Of a DNA stretch of 14,348 nt, positions 7,485-14,099 are shown in pieces. The stretch's first letter is position 1. Each line of letters begins with the position of its first letter. The notes beneath the pieces are model-generated. The model had not been told where the DNA came from, searched no databases, and saw only the letters and a program-made list of their open reading frames with translations. The translations under genes were made by a program, and so were the position numbers. The DNA is from DASZGI01 sp035938995 (GTDB lineage: Bacteria; Actinomycetota; Actinomycetes; Streptomycetales; Catenulisporaceae): positions 1 to 14,348 of the forward strand of contig NZ_DASZGI010000211.1 of assembly GCF_035938995.1 (NCBI RefSeq). The letters are read 5' to 3'.

Positions 7485-7780
7485 TGTGGCCCGCCGTGCT
7501 GATCGGAAGTATCAGCTGCTATCTGCTCAAGCTCGCCGGCCTGCTGATTCCTGAGCGGCTGCTCGAGAAGCCGATTGTCCAGCGGCTCGCGGCGCTGGCC
7601 CCCATCGCGCTGCTGGCCGCGTTGACCGCGATGCAGACGTTCGGCAGCGGGCGGCACCTCGGGCTCGACGCCAGGGCCGGCGGGCTGTGCGCTGCCGCGC
7701 TCCTTATCGTGCTGCGCGCGCCGTTCCTCCTCGTCGTGGGCGGCGCCGTGCTGGCCGCCGCACTGATCCGCCTGGCTTAA
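7484..7780 (+). CDS. azlD: AzlD-family branched-chain amino-acid exporter, small subunit
   Basis: A 98-residue protein with three to four hydrophobic helices and very few charged residues, of the AzlD/BrnE family. Recognisable parts are the N-terminal GSISCYLLKLAGLL, the P-E-R-L-L-E turn, the ALAPIALLAALTAMQ helix and the C-terminal LRAPFLLVVGGAVLAA. It is the obligatory partner of AzlC in branched-chain amino-acid export. The ATG overlaps the azlC stop codon by one base. No clear terminator follows it. Confidence 0.9.
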   Translation: MWPAVLIGSISCYLLKLAGLLIPERLLEKPIVQRLAALAPIALLAALTAMQTFGSGRHLGLDARAGGLCAAALLIVLRAPFLLVVGGAVLAAALIRLA

Positions 7781-7825
7781 CTTGCACATACGACCGACCG
7801 ACACCGCGCCTTAATGCGCAGAGAG

Positions 7826-7831
7826 TTGACA
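7826..7831 (+). promoter_or_regulatory. Candidate -35 box of the oxygenase operon
   Basis: TTGACA matches the consensus -35 hexamer exactly. The best -10 at 17-18 bases spacing (about 7849-7855, CACCTT region) is poor, and it overlaps the DasR-like palindrome. The -35 box is seen directly; the promoter as a whole is inferred. Confidence 0.4.
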
Positions 7832-7837
7832 CGGGGC

Positions 7838-7853
7838 ATTGGTCTAGTCCACC
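7838..7853. promoter_or_regulatory. DasR-responsive element (dre)-like operator
   Basis: ATTGGTCTAGTCCACC fits the known DasR target consensus A(C/G)TGGTCTAGACCA(C/G)T at 13 of 16 positions, including TGGTCTAG and CCA. DasR is the GntR-family regulator that senses N-acetylglucosamine-derived sugar phosphates in streptomycetes and controls chitin use, aminosugar uptake and several antibiotic and siderophore pathways. The site lies downstream of the TTGACA box, where bound repressor would block polymerase. The match is visible; DasR control of this operon is inference. Confidence 0.6.
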
Positions 7854-7931
7854 TTGGTGTTGCGCAACGAGTGGCTGAGCAAGTGCCCTGCTAGGGGCCT
7901 TGTCGGCGTGCACGTCGACCCGCGAGACCCG

Positions 7932-7956
7932 CGACGGCCGACGTGGCGGGCCGTCG
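7932..7956 (+). other. Inverted repeat in the operon leader
   Basis: CGACGGCC (7932-7939) pairs perfectly with GGCCGTCG (7949-7956) around a nine-base loop. It could be a weak terminator for azlCD or a leader hairpin of the downstream operon. No T run follows, so termination is not assured. Confidence 0.35.
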
Positions 7957-8083
7957 TGCGCGCGTCCAACCCAGGTGGGGGAACCCTGTCATCCAACCGT
8001 CGCCGCGGTCGGTGCGCCCTATGCGGGCTCACCGACGAATAGCCTCACCGGGCCGCGGCGGGCAAGAACCACGGAGCATCTGC

Positions 8084-9136
8084 ATGGCCCCTGGCTCTCC
8101 CCTGCACCGCGCCGCCTCGCACCTCCCGTACTTCAGCGCGGACGCCGACACGTATCTGGCCCCGACACCGCTGCGCGAGCTTCGCAAAGACCTTCCGCTG
8201 CGCGTCCTGTCCGAAGACGACTTCGCCTTCTGGCAGACCTACGGCTACGTCGTGGTGAAGCAGGCGATCTCCGCCGCCGCCGCGATTGACCTGCTGGAGT
8301 TCGCGTGGGAGTTCCAAGGGCTCGACCCACACGAGCCGGACTCCTGGTATCCGGAGCGCACGTACCGGTCGCAGCTCGACCAAGACCTGTACATCTACGG
8401 TTTCGTCGAGGCCTACCATCATCAGCTGATCTGGGACAGCCGCCAGACGCGCCGCGTCTACGACGCATTCGTCGACGTCTGGGACTGCGAACAGCTGTGG
8501 GTCACCCTGGACCGGCTCAACCTGAACCCGCCGAACGTCAAGAACCGCGATCGTGCGCTGATCGCCCCGACCGAGACCGGATTCGACATCGAACTGCACT
8601 GGGACGTCGACTCCACCCCCGACGTGCCGCCTCAGCGGGTCCAGGGCGTCATCGCGCTGAACGACACGGCGCCGGAGCTCGGCGGCTTCCAGTGCTCGCC
8701 GGAGCTGTTCCGCCGCTTCGACCAGTGGCGGGCCACGGCCCCGGCCGACCGGGACCCGGTCCGACCCGGTGCCGACCGCGCCGAGTTCCCTCTGGTGCGC
8801 CCGGAACTCCAGGCCGGGGACCTGCTGATCTGGAACGGCATGCTCGCCCACGGCGTCGCGCCCAACACTTCGGAGAAGGGCGTGCGGGCGGTCCAGTACC
8901 TGTCGATGATGCCCGCGCTCGAGTCGCACGTGGCGCTGCGCCGGTCGAGGATCGACTCCTGGCGCCGCCTGAGCACCCCGGACTGGAACAAAACCCTGAT
9001 CGGCGACGCCGTCGAACACGAGTCGCTCCGATACGGACCCGCCACGCTCACCGACCTCGGCGCCAAGCTACTCGGCCGCACCTCCTGGGACGGCTCAGAG
9101 CTTCCGGCCGGCATACAGGACGGAGTACGGGCGTGA
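8084..9136 (+). CDS. PhyH-family Fe(II)/2-oxoglutarate-dependent oxygenase
   Basis: A 350-residue protein of the phytanoyl-CoA dioxygenase family, which hydroxylates or otherwise oxidises small molecules using O2, Fe(II) and 2-oxoglutarate. The iron ligands are readable: H172 and D174 in LHWDVD, and H256 in LAHGVAPN. R268 (EKGVRAVQ), twelve residues after the distal His, is the likely 2-oxoglutarate carboxylate ligand. QAGDLLIWNG just before the distal His is typical. The frame is open upstream to 7943, but the ATG at 8084 has GGAG seven bases upstream and starts a sensible N-terminus. The stop overlaps the GTG of the next gene by four bases, so it leads a coupled four-gene operon. Substrate unknown: an amino acid, polyamine or sugar-containing intermediate would fit the neighbours. 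Confidence 0.82.
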   Translation: MAPGSPLHRAASHLPYFSADADTYLAPTPLRELRKDLPLRVLSEDDFAFWQTYGYVVVKQAISAAAAIDLLEFAWEFQGLDPHEPDSWYPERTYRSQLDQDLYIYGFVEAYHHQLIWDSRQTRRVYDAFVDVWDCEQLWVTLDRLNLNPPNVKNRDRALIAPTETGFDIELHWDVDSTPDVPPQRVQGVIALNDTAPELGGFQCSPELFRRFDQWRATAPADRDPVRPGADRAEFPLVRPELQAGDLLIWNGMLAHGVAPNTSEKGVRAVQYLSMMPALESHVALRRSRIDSWRRLSTPDWNKTLIGDAVEHESLRYGPATLTDLGAKLLGRTSWDGSELPAGIQDGVRA

Positions 9137-10494
9137 AGAAGATCTGCCTTGCTCTGCCTACCAACCGGCCCTGCGCCGACACGGTCGCGGCGCTCGGCGC
9201 GGAGGCGCGGTATGCCGCAGCGTACTTCGACGTCGAAGTCCACCTGCTTATCCTCGACTCGACGGACAAACCGACCTTCGAGGCACACGCCGCAGTCCTG
9301 CGCGAGGCACCCACCGCGCCGCGCGTGGCCGTGCATCATCTCGACGAGTCCACGCAGCGGGACTTCCTGTGCCGAGCGATCGACCGGGCCGCGCCGGCCA
9401 AGCCGGACCTCGTGCTCGACCTCATGCTCCCGGCCGACGTCTCCTACGGCGCCTGCACCAACCGGATCTTCCTCTACGCCAGCGCGCTCGGCTGCGAGTC
9501 GGTCCACCGCCGGGACTCCGACAGCCGTTATCAGACCATAGACGGCAGCCCGCTCTTCCCGATCCACCACGAACTCGCCTCACTAGGCAAGCGCGCGATC
9601 GATGCGGTGTACGGCGTCTGCAACATCGCGCTCGATCCCGCCGACGCGCACCGGCCGGTCGTCTTGGTCGGCAGCTCGTTCGTCGGGGAGCTCTCGGTGG
9701 ACATCGGCGAGATCTACGACCTCGACCGCGACGCCTACTTCGACATCGTCAGCCTCTGGGCCCCCGAGCACTGGCCGCACGAGCGCAAGCGCGCGCTCGT
9801 CGATGAGTCGTTCCGCGGTGCCGGGACGCAGCCGTTCAGGCGCGATCAGTCGACCCTGACGGTCGTCGACCCCATGCAGATCGACATGTGCAACATCAGT
9901 TTCCGGCGCGAGGTGTACGAACGCGTGCCGCTGCTGCCCGCGGCGAACACGATCGGCAGCGACTACTTTCTCATGCACCTGATCTACGACGCCGGACTGC
10001 CCGGCGTGGTGCACAACCGTAACATCGTGAACTTCTACACCCCCGAGCGGCGCACCGAGGCCGGCTTCAAGTCCTACCACCTACGGCTGGCGAAGTTCTT
10101 CCTGTCGATGCTCTACCTCAACTTCATGTACGAGCGCATGGCCGAGGCAGGCGCAGAGCTGCTCGACGACGGCGGACACGTGCGCCCGGACGCAGTGACC
10201 GAACTCGCCCGGCACAGCGCCGAGCTCGACCGAGCCGAAAACGACCGACGGCTGGACGCCCTCGACCGCGCCTACCGCCGGCTCGGCGGCAAGTACGCGG
10301 AGGTGGCAGACCTCCTCGCCGCCCAACGCCCACGGCTCCTCGACGAAGCCCAGGCCGACATCGAGGATTTCGCACTTCTGACCGAGGTCTGGCCATCGCT
10401 CGTGCGCGCATGCACTGCGACCCCGACCGCCCCGCCCACCGTCCACGCGGCAGCACTCCAGATCCCTCATCCTCGCCATGCCGATCAGTCCTGA
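9133..10494 (+). CDS. Uncharacterised protein, possible GT-A-type glycosyltransferase (DxD)
   Basis: A 453-residue protein. It starts with a beta-strand-like KKICLALPTNRP (2-13), as nucleotide-sugar enzymes often do. It has SYGACTNR at 104-111 and, after a hydrophobic stretch, HRRDSDSRYQ with Asp128-Ser-Asp130, a DxD motif like the metal/nucleotide-sugar site of GT-A glycosyltransferases. SDYFLMH (276-282) could supply the second acidic group. The C-terminal third is helical and rich in Arg/Glu/Ala. From memory it resembles actinobacterial proteins listed as DUF6271; I could not check this. The GTG start at 9133 overlaps the previous stop (GTGA) and has GGAG seven bases upstream; the gene's end overlaps the next start by 17 bases. 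A transferase role is inference; the conserved family and the operon position are firmer. Confidence 0.6.
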   Translation: MKKICLALPTNRPCADTVAALGAEARYAAAYFDVEVHLLILDSTDKPTFEAHAAVLREAPTAPRVAVHHLDESTQRDFLCRAIDRAAPAKPDLVLDLMLPADVSYGACTNRIFLYASALGCESVHRRDSDSRYQTIDGSPLFPIHHELASLGKRAIDAVYGVCNIALDPADAHRPVVLVGSSFVGELSVDIGEIYDLDRDAYFDIVSLWAPEHWPHERKRALVDESFRGAGTQPFRRDQSTLTVVDPMQIDMCNISFRREVYERVPLLPAANTIGSDYFLMHLIYDAGLPGVVHNRNIVNFYTPERRTEAGFKSYHLRLAKFFLSMLYLNFMYERMAEAGAELLDDGGHVRPDAVTELARHSAELDRAENDRRLDALDRAYRRLGGKYAEVADLLAAQRPRLLDEAQADIEDFALLTEVWPSLVRACTATPTAPPTVHAAALQIPHPRHADQS

Positions 10495-12202
10495 CCTGCG
10501 CGCCGCCCTGGCTGCCTGCGATGAGGATCGGATCATCTTCGACCTCGCCGGAATCGAAGAACGCTACGACTCCGTGCTGCGGGAACTGCCCGGCGTCACC
10601 GTGCGCTTCGCGATGAAGGCCTGCCCCGTCGACGCCGTGATCGCCGCTCTTGCCGCGCGGGGCGCCGGAATCGACGCGGCCAGTCCGCAGGAGATCGCGC
10701 AGGCGGTCGGCGCGTCCGTGCCGGTCGCGCGGATCCACTACGGCAATACCGCCAAGTCCGATCGGAACATCGCCGACGCGTTCGGGCTCGGCGTGCGCGA
10801 CTTCGCCACCGACAGCGTGGAGGACGTGCTGGCGATCGCCGCGTACGCGCCCGGCGCCCGCGTGTTCTGCCGCCTCGCCACCACCGGGGACGGGGCGGTG
10901 TGGGGCCTGAGCCGGAAGTTCGGCTGCTCAGCCCCTGACGCAGTCTTGATACTCCAAACGGCCCGAAACCTCGACCTGATCCCCGCCGGCCTGTCCGTGC
11001 ACGTCGGCTCACAGCAGATGAGCGCGGACGCCTGGCGCGCGGCGTTCGACGATCTCGCCGACACGATCGTCGCCCTCCACAAGCGCGGCATCCTGCTGGA
11101 CCATGTCAACCTCGGCGGAGGCCTGCCCGCTCTCGGCTATCTTGACGGGCTGGCCAAGCCCATGAATCCGCCGCTGGACAAGATCTTCGCCACCATCCGC
11201 GAAGGCATGCAACGGCTCACCACTGCCTCCGGTTCTCCGCTCGACTTCGTCATCGAGCCCGGCCGCTACCTCGTCGCGGACCACAGCGCGATCCGCGCTC
11301 ACGTGTCCCGGCTGGCGTCGCGGCAGTCGCCGACCGGCGACCGGGAGCATTGGCTCTACCTGAGTTGCGGACGATTCAACGGTCTCTATGAAGCCGACGA
11401 ACTCCGTTTCCCGCTGCTCTTCCCGACGCACGCGGAGCCGGAGCCGGAGACGGAGTACGTGCCCGCAATCGTCGCCGGCCCCACCTGCGACAGCGACGAC
11501 GTATTCGGGCACGCACGCACCCTCACCAGCGTCCCAAAAAAACTCAGATCCGGAGACCCTGTCTGGATCGCGTTAAGCGGTGCCTATGCCGTCAGCTACG
11601 CGACCCAGGGTTTCAACGGAATCAAGCCGACGCCCTGCACAACGATCCGCGGCGCACGCATCCGCCTCATCGAGCCCGCCGACTGGGACGGCATCGTCGA
11701 GCTCGAAGCCGAGACCTACGCCGCCCTCGGACTCTCAGAAGGCCGCGACGCGCTCATCTCCAGGGCGCGCATCTCCCCTGATACCTGCTTCGTCCTCGAC
11801 CTCGACCAAGCGGTCGCAGGCTACGTGCTTGCCATCCCATACCCGCCACAAAGCTTCCCCGACCTAAGCCAGCCGGAGACGGACTCGCGCTCACACCACT
11901 CAGCCAACCTGCATCTTCACGACATGGTCGTCGCACCAGCCTTCCGTGGCAGAGGCTTGGCAAAGCGGATGCTGCACCACCTCACGCAGCGTGCTCTAGA
12001 CCTCCTGTTCGAACGAATCTCACTCGTCGCCGTCGGCGAAAGCGACGCGTTCTGGTCGGCGCAAGGATTCCACCCGCACCTCGAGGTCGACGTGCCGGCA
12101 AGCTACGGCCCCCACGCGGTCTACATGTCCACGCGCGTACAACCACTTCCACTTCTCAAAGTTCCCGCCTCGCAATCCACCCTTCCCCCGGCAGGACCGT
12201 GA
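10478..12202 (+). CDS. Fusion of ornithine-decarboxylase-like PLP enzyme and GNAT N-acetyltransferase
   Basis: A 574-residue two-domain protein. Residues 1-390 are a fold-type III PLP decarboxylase: K47 in FAMKA (Schiff-base lysine), HVGSQ at 175-179, GGGLP at 213-217, EPGR at 260-263 (phosphate binding), LSCGRFNGLYE from 295, GPTCDSDD with C337-D338 (ornithine decarboxylase Cys360-Asp361), and GAYAVSYATQGFNG with Y370. This pattern fits ornithine/lysine decarboxylases better than diaminopimelate decarboxylase, which has CES. Residues about 394-550 are a GNAT domain with VAPAFRGRGLAKRM (485-498), the acetyl-CoA loop. One chain could thus decarboxylate a basic or modified amino acid and acylate the amine. 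No ribosome binding site precedes the ATG, which lies 17 bases inside the previous gene, so translation is probably coupled. The tail after 555 is Pro/Ser-rich. Confidence 0.82.
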   Translation: MPISPDLRAALAACDEDRIIFDLAGIEERYDSVLRELPGVTVRFAMKACPVDAVIAALAARGAGIDAASPQEIAQAVGASVPVARIHYGNTAKSDRNIADAFGLGVRDFATDSVEDVLAIAAYAPGARVFCRLATTGDGAVWGLSRKFGCSAPDAVLILQTARNLDLIPAGLSVHVGSQQMSADAWRAAFDDLADTIVALHKRGILLDHVNLGGGLPALGYLDGLAKPMNPPLDKIFATIREGMQRLTTASGSPLDFVIEPGRYLVADHSAIRAHVSRLASRQSPTGDREHWLYLSCGRFNGLYEADELRFPLLFPTHAEPEPETEYVPAIVAGPTCDSDDVFGHARTLTSVPKKLRSGDPVWIALSGAYAVSYATQGFNGIKPTPCTTIRGARIRLIEPADWDGIVELEAETYAALGLSEGRDALISRARISPDTCFVLDLDQAVAGYVLAIPYPPQSFPDLSQPETDSRSHHSANLHLHDMVVAPAFRGRGLAKRMLHHLTQRALDLLFERISLVAVGESDAFWSAQGFHPHLEVDVPASYGPHAVYMSTRVQPLPLLKVPASQSTLPPAGP

Positions 12203-13464
12203 GGCCGAATACCGTGTCCCCTTCTCACGTCACCTTCCGCAGGTCCGGCCTGGCGATCGCGGCACTCTTCGCGCTGCTCGGCTTCCAGTACGCAACCTGG
12301 GCCTCACGACTGCCTGCTCTCAAGGCCCGACTCGGTGCCTCCGACGCGGAAATCGGCCTACTGCTCACGGTCTGCGGAATAGGCGCCGCAGCCTCCTTCC
12401 CGCTCGTCGCGGCATTGATGAAGCGCCTCGGCTCGCGCCGGCTAGCAGAGCTGTCTGCCCTCTGTCTGTCGCTCCTCCCGCTCGCCCTCGCACTGGCGCC
12501 GAACTACCCGACAGCCCTCGCGATCGCGTGCTGCGACGGAGTCGCGGTGGCTTGCCTCGACGTCGCAATGAACGCACAAGGCGCGCAGCTCGAGACCACA
12601 TATCAGCGCACGGTCATGGCGCGGCTGCATGCAACCTTCAGCGGCGGCGCACTCGCCGGTGCACTGCTCGCCTCAGCCGTGAACGCCGTGACCGCAAACC
12701 TGCCCACGCACTTCGCCATCGCCGCAGCACTCCTGCTCACGCTGCTCGGCTTCGCCCACACAGGCATCCTCCCCGACTCCTCCACGCACCCCCCACACAC
12801 GCCCGAGGAGCCCTCACACTCACCACCCCTGCAGTCCGAGCCCCACCGCCGCCGCCCCATCCCCCCGATCCCATTCCTCTGGATGGGCGCCGCCATGGCG
12901 TTCGGCACCATCGTCGAGGGCGCCATGAACGATTGGTCGGCGCTCTACCTCAAAAACGTCGCCAAGGCACCGGCGTCGCTGACTCCCATGGGCATCGCCG
13001 TCTTCTCGGTGACGATGGTCCTAGCCCGCCTGATGGCCGATCGCTGGCGCACCCTCCGCGGCGATCGGACCCTGGTCACCATCGGCAGCGCAGCAGCAGG
13101 CGGCGGACTCGCAATCGCCGTGCTGATCGGCGGAACACCACCCGCCCTGCTGGGATTCGCCTGCGTCGGACTCGGCATCGCCGCAGTGACCCCGTGCGTC
13201 TACAAGGCCGCAGCGGACCGAGGCCCCGACTCCCTCGCAATCGTCGCCGCCATGGGCACGGTCGGCCTGTTAGCTGGTCCCGGCATCATCGGCCTCATCG
13301 CCAACGCCAGCGGCCTCGCCTGGGCCATGGCCGCAGTTGCCGCAGCCGCGATCATCGTGTCCCTCTGCGCCACCCGCATCCCCTGGCCCCCAGCACCCGC
13401 ACCCGCTCACACACCCATCCGCGCCGACGTCACCGCACCCTCCACCCACGCCCAAACATCCTAA
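12199..13464 (+). CDS. MFS transporter (YbjJ-like), probable product exporter
   Basis: A 421-residue major facilitator with about 12 hydrophobic segments. The N-terminus has FQYATWASRLPALKARLGAS and EIGLLLTVCGIGA, typical of the YbjJ-like branch. Two halves are joined by a His/Pro/Ser-rich cytoplasmic loop (about 195-224, SSTHPPHTPEEPSHSPP), longer and more polar than usual. It probably exports the product of the three preceding enzymes. The GTG at 12199 overlaps the previous stop (GTGA), but its AGGA is only two bases away. A GTG at 12214, with GAGG nine bases upstream, is an attractive alternative. Codons ending in A (GCA, TCA, ACA) are commoner here than in genes on the left. Last gene of the operon. 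Confidence 0.82.
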   Translation: MRPNTVSPSHVTFRRSGLAIAALFALLGFQYATWASRLPALKARLGASDAEIGLLLTVCGIGAAASFPLVAALMKRLGSRRLAELSALCLSLLPLALALAPNYPTALAIACCDGVAVACLDVAMNAQGAQLETTYQRTVMARLHATFSGGALAGALLASAVNAVTANLPTHFAIAAALLLTLLGFAHTGILPDSSTHPPHTPEEPSHSPPLQSEPHRRRPIPPIPFLWMGAAMAFGTIVEGAMNDWSALYLKNVAKAPASLTPMGIAVFSVTMVLARLMADRWRTLRGDRTLVTIGSAAAGGGLAIAVLIGGTPPALLGFACVGLGIAAVTPCVYKAAADRGPDSLAIVAAMGTVGLLAGPGIIGLIANASGLAWAMAAVAAAAIIVSLCATRIPWPPAPAPAHTPIRADVTAPSTHAQTS

Positions 13465-13602
13465 CCCGCAGCCCTCACGGCCCCCTCAGCCTGACGGATC
13501 TTCAGCTCCAACTTTCCGGCGTGTGCTTCCCTATTCCAGGAAATGGCGCGGCACGGCACCGTGGGACATCCGGGCGAACTCCGTGCAGAGATCAGAGATG
13601 AA

Positions 13603-13625
13603 AGGCCACCTCGCGGAGGCGGCCT
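13603..13625 (+). terminator. Possible terminator of the oxygenase-exporter operon
   Basis: AGGCCACCTC (13603-13612) pairs with GAGGCGGCCT (13616-13625) around a GCG loop, a 10-bp stem with one A-C mismatch. It is 139 bases after the exporter stop codon, rather far, and has no T run. Confidence 0.4.
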
Positions 13626-13817
13626 GACGTTCATCTGATGAGTTGACCTCATGTGGACCTACTCGAACAGGCAAGACCTCGCTGACCAGCTACGACGCAC
13701 GCGGCTGTGGTTGAGTCGCGGCCTTGCAGCCGACGCGAGAAGCCAAGAGGACCGCGACCGAGCAGGGCTCCCCGCGAAACTGTGCAGCACGCAGTAGCAC
13801 TGAGTGCCACACGAGGA

Positions 13818-13823
13818 TATGAT
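13818..13823 (+). promoter_or_regulatory. -10 box of the toxin-antitoxin operon
   Basis: TATGAT lies exactly six bases before the ATG at 13830, so the transcript could begin at the start codon. No good -35 box is seen at the usual distance (TAGCAC at 13795-13800 is poor). Confidence 0.5.
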
Positions 13824-13829
13824 GTGCTC

Positions 13830-14099
13830 ATGACTGCTCAGCCGGAAATCACCCAGCGCGATCTGCGGAACAGGTCGAAAGAGATCATGGACGCCGTCGA
13901 GCACGGCCAAGCATTCACCGTCACGCGAGACGGCCATCGGATCGGTGAACTGATCCCCCTGCGCGGGCGTCGGCGGTTCGTTTCGCGTATGGAGTTCGCC
14001 ACGATGTCCCGCGGCGCCCCACCTGTCGATCTTGAGGCTTTCCGCGCGGACCAGGACGCCGCCGCCGATCACGATTCAGGTGACCCCTATGCCCGCTGA
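13830..14099 (+). CDS. Phd/YefM (VapB)-type antitoxin
   Basis: An 89-residue antitoxin. The N-terminal half, EITQRDLRNRSKEIMDAVEH and then GQAFTVTRDGHRIGELIPL, is the classic Phd/YefM DNA-binding fold. The C-terminal half, acidic and rich in Asp and Ala, is the usual toxin-neutralising tail. It should bind and inhibit the downstream PIN toxin and repress its own promoter. The ATG at 13830 fits leaderless transcription from TATGAT at 13818. A GTG two codons earlier (13824), with GAGG seven bases upstream, is the alternative. The end overlaps the toxin start by 11 bases, typical of co-translated pairs. Confidence 0.9.
   Translation: MTAQPEITQRDLRNRSKEIMDAVEHGQAFTVTRDGHRIGELIPLRGRRRFVSRMEFATMSRGAPPVDLEAFRADQDAAADHDSGDPYAR

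Larger units (their letters stand above)
7781..8083 (+). other. 303-base intergenic region: promoter, DasR-like site and possible long leader
   Basis: This stretch holds no gene I can support. From left to right it contains a TTGACA box (7826-7831), a DasR-type palindrome (7838-7853), the perfect palindrome GTTGCGCAAC (7859-7868), an inverted repeat CGACGGCC/GGCCGTCG (7932-7939 and 7949-7956) and the GGAG ribosome binding site (8073-8076) of the next gene. If transcription starts just after the DasR-like site, the messenger has an untranslated leader of roughly 220 bases. Confidence 0.6.
13465..13829. other. 365-base spacer between the operon and the toxin-antitoxin pair
   Basis: No convincing gene is visible. 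It holds an imperfect hairpin (13603-13625), a perfect short inverted repeat ATGAG-N5-CTCAT (13638-13652) and a -10 box for the antitoxin (13818-13823). Short open frames on both strands lack ribosome binding sites and recognisable motifs. It might be a decayed gene or an insertion boundary, but nothing here proves this. Confidence 0.5.

Noticed and set aside
7854..8042. Small 62-codon + strand frame in the leader with a CALC-type pair of cysteines
   Set aside because: TTG start, no ribosome binding site, no family resemblance; not enough to call a gene.
7943..8083. Upstream extension of the oxygenase frame
   Set aside because: The residues are basic and unstructured, and the GGAG at 8073-8076 points to the ATG at 8084.
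8045..9019. - strand open frame (324 codons) opposite the oxygenase
   Set aside because: Shadow frame; the + strand protein has all iron ligands of a PhyH oxygenase and a ribosome binding site.
8305..9132. Upstream extension of the DxD protein frame into the oxygenase gene
   Set aside because: The extension is Arg/Pro-rich shadow sequence; the GTG at 9133 has a ribosome binding site and starts a proper first beta strand.
8084..13464. NRPS-independent siderophore (NIS) pathway
   Set aside because: A decarboxylase and an MFS exporter occur in such clusters, but no IucA/IucC synthetase or N-hydroxylase is present in the window.
13461..13652. 63-codon - strand frame after the exporter
   Set aside because: No ribosome binding site or motif, low-complexity composition; not supported.
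13651..13797. 48-codon + strand frame starting MWTYSNRQDL before the antitoxin
   Set aside because: Weak ribosome binding site and no recognised motif; may be chance or a gene remnant, so left as part of the spacer.
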